NCBI GenBank assembly: GCA_017436645.1
Contig: JAFSCR010000001.1
Coordinates: 84,523-148,522 of the forward strand
Direction: 5' to 3'
Origin: Clostridia bacterium
Lineage (GTDB): Bacteria; Bacillota; Clostridia; UMGS1883; UMGS1540
DNA: 64,000 bases
The position numbers were made by a program, and so were the translations under genes. The notes under the pieces were generated by a model. It saw only the letters and a program-made list of their open reading frames with translations, did not search any database and was not told the DNA's origin. How positions within the stretch are numbered: the stretch's first letter is position 1; the number at the start of each line of letters is the position of its first letter. Below, piece after piece: positions 7,771 through 14,982 of the stretch.

Positions 7771-8637
7771 ATGGAACGGTTTGCCGCTTTTTTACAAACA
7801 AAAAAACAACTTTCATCCGCCACGGTAAATTCTTATATCCGTGACGTAATGCTTTTTTCTGATTTTTTGGAAAAGCCGGCAGCAGAGGGCGTGGAAAAGG
7901 ATGTGGAAGCCTTTATCCGTCATCTGAAAAGCGAAGGGCGCTCCGCCTCCACCATTGCACGATTCCTTTCGTCGCTTCACGCCTATTTTCGCTATCTGAC
8001 CCAGCGGGAAGGTCTTTTAGAGGACCCGACGAAAAACATCCCCCGACCCGAAACTGAGCGGCGTTTGCCCATGATTCTGACACAAGAGGAAGTAACCAGA
8101 CTCCTGTCCGCCCCGACAGGGGATTCCCCGAAAGCCATGCGGGACCGTGCCATGCTGGAGCTTCTGTATGCTACGGGCCTTCGTGTCAGCGAGCTTATCT
8201 CCCTGCATGTGGATAACGTAAATCTCCGCCGCCGTATGCTTTCTCTCCGCACAGGTTCTCGCCGCCGCACCATCCCCTTTGGCCGCCCCTGTGCCATTGC
8301 ACTTTCCGACTATATAAAACAGGCTCGCCCCTTTCTTCTCAGAGGGAGCGGGACAGCCGCCCTTTTCCTGAGCTGTAACGGAGCGGAAATGTCTCGGCAG
8401 GGGTTTTGGAAACTGATGAAACACTATAAGAAAATTGCCGGTATTGACAAGGAAATCACGCCCCATATGCTCCGTCATTCCTTTGCGGCACACCTTTTGG
8501 AAAACGGGGCAAGTGCTGCGGCCATTCAGGAAATGATGGGATTTACTGACCCTTCTTCCACGGCCATCTATACAAAAATTATTGAAAACAAAATCATGGA
8601 TATTTATGACAAAGCACACCCGAGAGCGAATTTGTGA
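7771..8637 (+). CDS. xerD: XerD-like tyrosine recombinase with altered catalytic residues
   Basis: The 288-aa protein has the XerD layout: SAM-like N-terminal domain (~1-85) and C-terminal integrase domain. ArgI (YATGLRVSEL), the HxxR of box II (TPHMLRHSFAAHLL) and the nucleophilic Tyr (TAIYTKI) are present. Two catalytic positions differ: the usual LGH before the Tyr reads MGF, and the beta-hairpin GKGNKER reads RTGSRRR, so the expected Lys and second His are missing. The C-terminal KAHPRA tail is XerD-like. ATG at 7771 follows AAAGGAG, 11 bp after spoIIM. It may still act in dif recombination, may be impaired, or may need a partner. Confidence 0.85.
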   Translation: MERFAAFLQTKKQLSSATVNSYIRDVMLFSDFLEKPAAEGVEKDVEAFIRHLKSEGRSASTIARFLSSLHAYFRYLTQREGLLEDPTKNIPRPETERRLPMILTQEEVTRLLSAPTGDSPKAMRDRAMLELLYATGLRVSELISLHVDNVNLRRRMLSLRTGSRRRTIPFGRPCAIALSDYIKQARPFLLRGSGTAALFLSCNGAEMSRQGFWKLMKHYKKIAGIDKEITPHMLRHSFAAHLLENGASAAAIQEMMGFTDPSSTAIYTKIIENKIMDIYDKAHPRANL

Positions 8638-8714
8638 CATATTTTAAACACAGGCCGAATAGGATACTACCAAATTGGCAAAACCTGTCTTTTGCCGGAT
8701 TGGAGGCCTGCTTT

Positions 8715-9851
8715 TTGAAAAAATTTTTTTCTCTTTTTCTGTGCATCATATTTTTTATACCCGTACGTCCTGTCCTGGCAGATACGCCTGCCATTTCCGT
8801 CAGTGCGAAGTCCGCACTATTGATGGAAGCTTCCACAGGGCGTATTCTTTTTGAAAAAAACATCCACGAGGCCATGCCGCCTGCATCCGTTACAAAAATT
8901 ATGACGATGCTTCTCATTATGGAGGCCATAGACAGCGGACAGATTACGTTTGACACGGTGGTGGTGGCAAGCGAAAATGCAAAGCGTATGGGCGGCTCTA
9001 CCATATATCTTGACACAGGCGAGGAAATGACAGTCTATGACCTTATGAAGGGGATTGCCGTCGCCTCGGGGAACGACGCTTGTGTTGCCATGGCGGAGCA
9101 TCTTGCCGGAAGTGAAGCCGAATTTGTGCGACTTATGAACGAGCGTGCCGCCGCCCTCGGTATGAAAAACACCAATTTTGTAAACTGTAACGGGCTGGAT
9201 GCGGAAGGTCACGTGACAAGTGCATATGATATTGCCCTTATGAGCCGTGAACTTTTAAAGCACGAAAAAATATTTGAATTTACCACCATTTGGGTAGATA
9301 GCCTTCGTGGCGGCGCCTTCGGGCTTGCCAACACCAACAAGCTGATTCGGTTCTACCCGGGGGCAAACGGTCTGAAAACAGGTTCAACAAGCGGTGCGCT
9401 TTACTGCCTTTCCGCCACCGCAAAGCGTGACGATATGCAGCTCATCGCCGTAATTATGGGTGCCCCTTCCACAAAAGAACGGTTTGACAGCGCCAGAGCC
9501 CTTCTGGATTACGGGTTTGCCACATATGCCGTTGCCCACACCTCGGACACGACCACGCCCGTCTATATCACAAAAGTGGAAAAGGGCGTCCGCACAGACG
9601 TACCGCTCCGCTGCGGCTCTGCATTCTCTGTCCTTTTGGAAAAAGCAAAAAAGAACAAGGTGGAAACACGCATTGAGGCGGCAGAAAGCCTGACAGCGCC
9701 CGTAAAAGAGGGCGATGCGGCAGGAAAGGTTGTTTTCCACATCGGAGACGAAATTTTGGGCGAGGTGCCGCTTCTGGCGGCAGAAGATATCCCGAAAAAG
9801 TCCTTCGGGAGCATCCTTGCCCAGCTCCTGCGCCGTTGGTGCGCCGCATGA
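8715..9851 (+). CDS. dacF: D-alanyl-D-alanine carboxypeptidase (DacF-type, penicillin-binding protein)
   Basis: Exported serine carboxypeptidase (378 aa) that trims the terminal D-Ala of peptidoglycan stem peptides; DacF homologues act on spore peptidoglycan. The N-terminus is a signal peptide (MKKFFSLFLCIIFFI ... VLA). All three active-site motifs are present: SVTK, SGN and KTG (GLKTGST), followed by the C-terminal beta-rich domain of family S11. The frame is open from a GTG at 8634, but GGAGG lies 8 nt before the TTG at 8715 and only that start gives a proper signal peptide. It follows xerD, as in the Bacillus spoIIA neighbourhood. Confidence 0.93.
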   Translation: MKKFFSLFLCIIFFIPVRPVLADTPAISVSAKSALLMEASTGRILFEKNIHEAMPPASVTKIMTMLLIMEAIDSGQITFDTVVVASENAKRMGGSTIYLDTGEEMTVYDLMKGIAVASGNDACVAMAEHLAGSEAEFVRLMNERAAALGMKNTNFVNCNGLDAEGHVTSAYDIALMSRELLKHEKIFEFTTIWVDSLRGGAFGLANTNKLIRFYPGANGLKTGSTSGALYCLSATAKRDDMQLIAVIMGAPSTKERFDSARALLDYGFATYAVAHTSDTTTPVYITKVEKGVRTDVPLRCGSAFSVLLEKAKKNKVETRIEAAESLTAPVKEGDAAGKVVFHIGDEILGEVPLLAAEDIPKKSFGSILAQLLRRWCAA

Positions 9852-9956
9852 TGTTTACAAATTGTTTAAAATTTCATTATAGACAGGACATAAATCTGTG
9901 CTAGGATAATTGTGTGGGAATTCTTTTCCCCAAAACCAATTCTTTTTCATTTTTCT

Positions 9957-9991
9957 CACGAAAGGCTCGCCCTGGGGGCGAGCCTTTCGTG
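9957..9991. terminator. Long hairpin between convergent dacF and amidase genes
   Basis: CACGAAAGGCTCGCC and GGCGAGCCTTTCGTG form a perfect 15-bp stem with a CTGGG loop. Neither strand has a good U-tract immediately after it, so it may act as an mRNA 3' end stabiliser or Rho-type boundary rather than a classic terminator. Confidence 0.6.
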
Positions 9992-10474
9992 TTATACATA
10001 AACGCCTTCAATATGCAAATACCGTGCCTCGGCAAATGTGTAACTTGCAAGCGGTCGCATATAGGCATTGAATGAATGGGCCGCCACAAATATGCCGTCC
10101 CCCTCTATGCCCGTTACCAAAAGTGAATGGTAAAACCGTTCCCCGTCGCCGAGCTGAATTACGTCCCCGAGTTCCATATCTCCCCTCGCCCCTTCCACGG
10201 CAAACGGCCCCTTTTCCTGATTGTTTTTCAGAAAGGCATACAGAAAACCTACGCCCGTCCAGGAAGGCGAGCGGTCATTTATATTTCTGTAATACCATCC
10301 TATCTCAGGCGTATAATTCATTGTGCCGCTGCCCGCATAAAGGCACTGGGAAATAAAGTTTGTGCAGTCACCGCCAATGGCAGAAAAATCATAATAGGCA
10401 GGATTCCGACCGTACGCCCACTTTTCCGCATAGCGCACAGCATCTCTTCTTCTGTAGGGTTTAATTTGTGGCAA
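9992..10474 (-). CDS. Putative amidase-domain protein (Amidase_6 type)
   Basis: Small protein of about 160 aa matching the putative amidase domain found in clostridial cell-wall or sporulation proteins: YRRRDAVRYAEKWAYGRNPA, then GGDCTNFISQCLYAG with the presumed catalytic Cys, and SLLVTGIEG ... AHSFNAYMRPL with the His. No signal peptide is visible. The start is uncertain: GTG at 10483 abuts the ribosome binding site AAGGGG, whereas TTG at 10474 lies 8 nt downstream of it and is preferred. The upstream hairpin at 10483-10508 contains that binding site. It lies 44 nt after the VanW gene. Confidence 0.75.
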   Translation of the reverse strand: MPQIKPYRRRDAVRYAEKWAYGRNPAYYDFSAIGGDCTNFISQCLYAGSGTMNYTPEIGWYYRNINDRSPSWTGVGFLYAFLKNNQEKGPFAVEGARGDMELGDVIQLGDGERFYHSLLVTGIEGDGIFVAAHSFNAYMRPLASYTFAEARYLHIEGVYV

Positions 10475-10508
10475 AAAAATCACCCCTTGTCAGTATATGA
10501 CAAAGGGG
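10472..10508 (-). terminator. Terminator-like hairpin that contains the amidase ribosome binding site
   Basis: On the minus strand CCCCTTTGTCA pairs with TGACAAGGGG around TATAC, followed by TGA and seven Ts. It could end the VanW transcript, but AAGGGG in its 3' arm is also the only Shine-Dalgarno for the amidase gene, so folding would both terminate and mask translation. Confidence 0.6.
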
Positions 10509-10518
10509 AATATTTGTT

Positions 10519-11118
10519 TTACACTTTATAAAGTGCCGCATGCACCTGCCCGTTTTCCACCGAAACAGCAATACGGACAGGAAAAGATTTTGTATTTTTG
10601 AAACGGAAATCCTGTTCCCCGAAAGAAACGGCTGCATCCCGCCCGATTTCCACATAATGTACTTCGCCTGTATGGTCATGTCTTTCCAAAATTTCCATGC
10701 CCGCTTTTTCGGCGGCACCGAAAAGTGTGCTGCTGATTTGACACAGGCCGCCGCCCACCGCTTCTACCTTCTCGCCTTCCACAAGCATAATGGCTTCCCT
10801 GTACCCTTTTTCCCGTGTGCGCTCGCCCACCGTATCATTAAACGAAAAATCTGTGCCTGCCAAAATGATCTTCCCGTTTAAATTTTCGGCGCAAAGCTTC
10901 AGATTATGCACCCTGTCGGGCGTCGTGTCCAATATTTCCGTTATAAACACCCCGAGGGCGACGGGGCTTTCCGTCGCCTGGGGTGTCATGGAAGGGATAA
11001 TGGAAGGAATTGCAGAAGGATCTATCGTCGGCATTTCAGAGGGAAGCGGTATGTCGTCTTTCGTCATATTACAGCCGCCGAGCATGAGTACTGCACATAA
11101 AACCATAAGAAATTTCAT
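10519..11118 (-). CDS. VanW-domain lipoprotein
   Basis: Exported lipoprotein of 199 aa: signal peptide MKFLMVLCAVLMLGGC with lipobox LGGC, a Ser/Pro/Thr-rich linker (~20-55), then a VanW domain with GTDFSFNDTVGERTREKGYR and the invariant VGGGLCQISSTLF. VanW proteins occur with vancomycin-resistance and other cell-wall genes; their molecular activity is unsettled. A GTG nine bases upstream is possible, but AGGAG is 8 nt before the ATG at 11118. The amidase gene follows on the same strand, behind a terminator-like hairpin. Confidence 0.85.
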   Translation of the reverse strand: MKFLMVLCAVLMLGGCNMTKDDIPLPSEMPTIDPSAIPSIIPSMTPQATESPVALGVFITEILDTTPDRVHNLKLCAENLNGKIILAGTDFSFNDTVGERTREKGYREAIMLVEGEKVEAVGGGLCQISSTLFGAAEKAGMEILERHDHTGEVHYVEIGRDAAVSFGEQDFRFKNTKSFPVRIAVSVENGQVHAALYKV

Positions 11119-11180
11119 AATATTCACTCCTTTCCTCTTTTATAGTATGTCTTTTTTTTAAATTTCCATTCTATAAAGGG

Positions 11181-11210
11181 TTGACTTTTACATGTATCTT
11201 ATGGTAAAAT
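11181..11210 (+). promoter_or_regulatory. Sigma-A promoter of cysS-mrnC
   Basis: TTGACT (11181-11186), 18 bp, TAAAAT (11205-11210). The leader is only about 75 nt, too short for a T-box. Confidence 0.7.
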
Positions 11211-11294
11211 ATATAAGATTATAAGAGCATTGCCGGATGATTTTTTAAAGGCAAGGCTTTTTAGTGTGTTTATTTTTGAAAGGAACGGTGTATC

Positions 11295-12668
11295 TTGCAG
11301 CTTTATAATACCATGACACGCCAAAAAGAAACCTTTGTGCCCCTTGTGCCGGGAGAAGTAAAAATGTACTCCTGCGGGCCGACGGTTTATAACTATTTCC
11401 ATATCGGCAACGCTCGTCCCTTTATTGTGTTTGACACGCTCCGCCGTTACTTCCGTTACCTTGGGTACAAAGTAACCTTCGTGCAGAACTTCACAGATGT
11501 GGACGATAAGCTTATAAACCGTGCTCTTGAAGAGGAAACCACGGTCCCTCTTCTTGCGGAAAAATATATTAACGCCTATTTTGAAGATGCAGCCGCTCTC
11601 GGCATTGAAAAAGCTACATACCATCCCCGTGCCACGGAAAACATTGATGCCATCATCCAGCTTTGTGCTGACCTTATCGAAAAAGGCTACGCCTACGAAG
11701 TGGACGGCGATGTTTACTTCTCCACAAAAAAATTCAAGGAATACGGCAAGCTCAGTCATCAGCCGCTTGAAGACCTCGTTTCCGGCGCTCGCATAAGCGT
11801 TGACGAGCGCAAAGAAGATCCCCTTGATTTTGCCCTCTGGAAAAAGCGGAAGGTGGATACGGAAATTGCATGGGAAAGCCCGTGGGGCATGGGCAGACCC
11901 GGCTGGCATATTGAATGCTCCGCCATGGCAGGCCGCTTTTTAGGTGAAACCATTGATATTCACAGCGGCGGCAAGGACCTTATTTTCCCTCACCACGAAA
12001 ACGAAATTGCGCAGAGCGAATGTGCCCATGACGGTGCACCTTTTGCACGGTACTGGCTCCACAACGGCTACATAAATATTGATAACGTAAAAATGTCCAA
12101 ATCCAAAGGTAATTTCTTTACCGTTCGTGATATTACGGCAAAGTATGACCCTGAGGTTGTTCGTTTCTTCATGCTCTCCGCCCATTACCGCAGTCCCATA
12201 AACTTCAGCGATGATTTAATGGCAGCGGCAAAAACAGGACTGGATAGACTCTATACAGTACGTGAGCGTCTTGCCGCGCTTCCCAAAGGTGACGGCGCAG
12301 TTCCCGCAGAAATAGAAGAAAAGAAAGCAAAGTTCCTCGCCGCTATGGACGATGATTTAAATACGGCAGACGCTATCAGTGCTCTTTTTGAAATGGCTCG
12401 TGCCATAAACATTCTTCTCGACGGAGGCGGTGAAAACGCTGCCGGTGCATGCCTTGCCGTTTTTGAAGAGCTGGCAGGCATTTTAGGGCTTCTCTCCGGC
12501 AGAAAAGAAGAAAAGCCGGATGCAGAGGTGGAAAGCCTCATTGCAGAAAGACAGGCTGCCAGAAAGAACAAGGACTTTGCCCGTGCGGACGAAATCCGCG
12601 CACAGCTTCTTTCTATGGGCATTGTTTTGGAAGATACTCGTGAGGGCGTAAAATGGCACAGAGCGTAA
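11295..12668 (+). CDS. cysS: Cysteinyl-tRNA synthetase
   Basis: Class I aminoacyl-tRNA synthetase charging tRNA-Cys, 457 aa. Signatures: [16 protein letters not shown] (zinc Cys and the HIGH-type motif), GWHIECSAM and [16 protein letters not shown] zinc ligands ([15 protein letters not shown]), KMSKSKGN, and the C-terminal DALR-like helical domain. It starts at TTG after GAAAGGA (about 11 nt). It overlaps mrnC by 16 nt, the pairing also seen in Bacillus, where cysS and mrnC are adjacent. Confidence 0.96.
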   Translation: MQLYNTMTRQKETFVPLVPGEVKMYSCGPTVYNYFHIGNARPFIVFDTLRRYFRYLGYKVTFVQNFTDVDDKLINRALEEETTVPLLAEKYINAYFEDAAALGIEKATYHPRATENIDAIIQLCADLIEKGYAYEVDGDVYFSTKKFKEYGKLSHQPLEDLVSGARISVDERKEDPLDFALWKKRKVDTEIAWESPWGMGRPGWHIECSAMAGRFLGETIDIHSGGKDLIFPHHENEIAQSECAHDGAPFARYWLHNGYINIDNVKMSKSKGNFFTVRDITAKYDPEVVRFFMLSAHYRSPINFSDDLMAAAKTGLDRLYTVRERLAALPKGDGAVPAEIEEKKAKFLAAMDDDLNTADAISALFEMARAINILLDGGGENAAGACLAVFEELAGILGLLSGRKEEKPDAEVESLIAERQAARKNKDFARADEIRAQLLSMGIVLEDTREGVKWHRA

Positions 12669-13039
12669 CTGCACCCTTAACCCTAGCCTTTGTAGGCGAT
12701 GCGGTGTATGGACTTTATATGCGGAAAAGGCTTTCGGAGGACCATCCTGAAAAGGTAAACGTTCTTCACCAAAAAGCCTCCCATCTCGTCTGTGCCGCCG
12801 CACAGTTTCATGCTGCAAAACACATTTCTCCCCTTCTGACGGAAGAAGAGGAAAATGTGTTCCGTCACGGCAGAAATGCAAAATCGGGTACCATTCCAAA
12901 GCATGCGGATGTGATTCATTACCGCCATGCCACAGGCCTTGAAGCACTTTGCGGCTTTCTGTATCTAAAAAACCGCACGGAAAGGCTCGATTTTCTTCTG
13001 GGACAAGTTTATGAGTATCTCATAAATAATCCGTTTTAA
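12653..13039 (+). CDS. mrnC: Mini-ribonuclease III
   Basis: Small double-strand-specific RNase (128 aa) that matures 23S rRNA in Gram-positive bacteria. It is an RNase III catalytic domain without a dsRNA-binding domain: [17 protein letters not shown] carries the conserved Asp, and [12 protein letters not shown] and [16 protein letters not shown] are typical Mini-III blocks. Translation starts inside the cysS 3' end, indicating coupling. Confidence 0.93.
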   Translation: MAQSVTAPLTLAFVGDAVYGLYMRKRLSEDHPEKVNVLHQKASHLVCAAAQFHAAKHISPLLTEEEENVFRHGRNAKSGTIPKHADVIHYRHATGLEALCGFLYLKNRTERLDFLLGQVYEYLINNPF

Positions 13040-13100
13040 AACTTTTGTTTCCTTTCCGCCTTTTGGCGGTAAAATATAGATTTGAAAGGATGCGTTGATT

Positions 13101-13925
13101 TTGGAAAATTCCAAGAAACAAATGCTGGCTGAAAAGGCCAATCATATCCGCCAGCACATCGTAACGGAGGTACACAGCGCCGGTGCAGGTCACCCGGGCG
13201 GTTCTCTGGGTATTGCCGACATTATGGCCTATCTGTATTTTGATGTTATGAACATCGACCCCAAAAACCCCAAAAATCCCGACCGTGACCGTTTCGTTCT
13301 TTCCAAGGGACACTGTGCACCCGCACTTTACGGCACGCTTGCAGAACGTGGCTACTTCCCCACGGAAGACCTCAAGGGATTCCGCAGTGTTGACAGCTAC
13401 CTCGAAGGTCATCCGGATATGAAGGGTGTTCCGGGCGTTGATATGTCCAGCGGTTCTCTCGGCCAGGGCATCTGTGCTGCAAACGGCATGGCTCTCGCTG
13501 CAAAAATCGACAAGAAGGACTACCGTGTATACTCTATCTTAGGTGACGGCGAAATCGAAGAAGGTCAGGTCTGGGAAGCAGCAATGTTTGCCGCACACTA
13601 CGGCCTTGATAACCTTACTGCTTTCGTTGACTTTAACGGTCTGCAGATTGACGGCGACATCACCAAGGTTATGAACCCCACTCCCATTGACAAGAAGTTT
13701 GAAGCTTTCGGCTGGAATGTTGTAATTGCCGATGCACATGACTTTGATTCTCTGGAAGCTGCCATTGAAAATGCAAAAGCTACAAAGGGCAAGCCGACCG
13801 TAGTTATTGCAAAGAGCATCAAAGGTAAGGGTGTTTCCTACATGGAAGGCCAGGCCGGCTGGCATGGCAAGGCACCGAATGATGAAGAATATGCGATTGC
13901 TATGAAAGAGTTGGGAGGTAACTAA
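13101..13925 (+). CDS. tktN: Transketolase, N-terminal (thiamine-diphosphate-binding) subunit
   Basis: First half of a split transketolase of the non-oxidative pentose phosphate pathway (274 aa). Visible: GAGHPGGSLGIADIM, LSKGHCAPALYG, the ThDP-binding GDGEIEEGQVWEAAMFAAHYGLDN stretch (GDG followed by the conserved N of DFNGLQIDG), and HGKAPNDEEY. A TTG at 13095 is possible, but AAAGGA is 10 nt before the TTG at 13101. The C-terminal subunit follows after 2 nt. Split transketolases are normal in Clostridia, so this is not a frameshift. Confidence 0.93.
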   Translation: MENSKKQMLAEKANHIRQHIVTEVHSAGAGHPGGSLGIADIMAYLYFDVMNIDPKNPKNPDRDRFVLSKGHCAPALYGTLAERGYFPTEDLKGFRSVDSYLEGHPDMKGVPGVDMSSGSLGQGICAANGMALAAKIDKKDYRVYSILGDGEIEEGQVWEAAMFAAHYGLDNLTAFVDFNGLQIDGDITKVMNPTPIDKKFEAFGWNVVIADAHDFDSLEAAIENAKATKGKPTVVIAKSIKGKGVSYMEGQAGWHGKAPNDEEYAIAMKELGGN

Positions 13926-13927
13926 AA

Positions 13928-14872
13928 ATGGCTGAAAAGAAAGCGACAAGAGAAGCATACGGTGAAGCGCTGGCCGAATTTGGCGCAAAACATGATTTTG
14001 TAGTTTTGGATGCTGACCTTTCCAAGTCCACCAAAACCGATTCCTTTAAAAAGGTATTTCCGGAACGCTTTTTCAATATGGGTATTGCAGAAGCGAACAT
14101 GATGACAACTGCCGCAGGTCTTGCAGCTGCAGGCAAAACTGTTTTCGCAAGCTCATTTGCCGTATTTGCATCCGGCAGAGCTTTTGAACAGATTCGTAAC
14201 GCTGTTTGCTATCCGAAGCTCAACGTTAAAATCGGTGCAACACATGCCGGTATTTCCGTTGGTGAAGACGGTCCTACCCACCAGGCAATCGAAGATATTG
14301 CTCTGATGCGTGCACTGCCCGGTATGACAGTTATCAGCCCCGCTGATGCTACCGAATCCCGTGCAGCAGTAAAGGCCGCTATTGAAAATGACGGTCCCTT
14401 CTATCTCCGCTTCGGTCGTCTGTCCGTTCCCCAGATTTTCGATCCCGCCGATTACAAGTTCGAACTCGGCAAGGGTATCGTTCTCTCCGAAGGTACAGAC
14501 GTTACAATTATTGCAACCGGCCTTATGGTACAGGAAGCAATCGAAGCCGGCAAGATTTTGGCTGAAAAAGGTGTTAGTGCAGAAGTTATCAACATTCACA
14601 CCATTAAGCCTATCGATGCAGAGCTTATTACGAAGAGTGCAAAGAAAACAGGTGCTGTTGTTACGGCTGAAGAACACAACATCATCGGCGGTCTCGGCAG
14701 CGCAGTAGCCGAAGTTCTTTCCGAAAATGCACCCACACCCCTTACCCGTGTTGGTATCATGGATAAGTTCGGTAAGAGCGGCAAACCCGCACCCCTTCTT
14801 AAGATGTACGGCCTGACAGCTGAAAACATCGCAGAAAAAGCGCTCGAAACCATCGCAAAGAAGAACGCATAA
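13928..14872 (+). CDS. tktC: Transketolase, C-terminal (pyrimidine-binding) subunit
   Basis: Second half of the split enzyme (314 aa): pyrimidine domain with VVLDADLSKSTKT, MGIAEANMMTTAAGLAAAGK, GVSVGEDG-like GISVGEDGPTHQAIEDIALM, and the C-terminal transketolase domain ending GKSGKPAPLLKMYGL. It forms an alpha2-beta2 assembly with the preceding subunit. GGAGG within the last codons of tktN provides the ribosome binding site. Confidence 0.93.
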   Translation: MAEKKATREAYGEALAEFGAKHDFVVLDADLSKSTKTDSFKKVFPERFFNMGIAEANMMTTAAGLAAAGKTVFASSFAVFASGRAFEQIRNAVCYPKLNVKIGATHAGISVGEDGPTHQAIEDIALMRALPGMTVISPADATESRAAVKAAIENDGPFYLRFGRLSVPQIFDPADYKFELGKGIVLSEGTDVTIIATGLMVQEAIEAGKILAEKGVSAEVINIHTIKPIDAELITKSAKKTGAVVTAEEHNIIGGLGSAVAEVLSENAPTPLTRVGIMDKFGKSGKPAPLLKMYGLTAENIAEKALETIAKKNA

Positions 14873-14887
14873 TTTAAAGGATACATA

Positions 14888-14960
14888 AAGGGCTGTATCA
14901 CAATGCCGGCATGGCGCAAAGCATCTGCTTTACGTGATCAGTGCATTGTGTGCGGCCCTT
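14888..14960 (+). repeat. Long imperfect palindrome downstream of transketolase (terminator or MITE-like)
   Basis: The ends AAGGGC and GCCCTT pair, as do the inner CACAATGC and GCATTGTG and the central AAAGC-ATCT-GCTTT, so nearly the whole 73 nt folds into one rod of roughly 30 bp with interruptions. TTCCGTTTT follows. It probably terminates tktNC, but it is longer and more structured than the other terminators here. Confidence 0.6.
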
Positions 14961-14982
14961 TTCCGTTTTAGAGAGGTCTTTT

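Noticed and set aside
10519..11118. Vancomycin resistance cluster
   Set aside because: VanW-domain lipoproteins are common in Clostridia, and no vanHAX, vanRS or vanT genes are present.
11211..11294. T-box leader before cysS
   Set aside because: Only about 75 nt separate promoter and start, and no T-box sequence or specifier stem was seen.
13101..14872. Frameshifted full-length transketolase
   Set aside because: Both halves have their own start and ribosome binding site and are separated at the natural domain boundary, as in other Clostridia.
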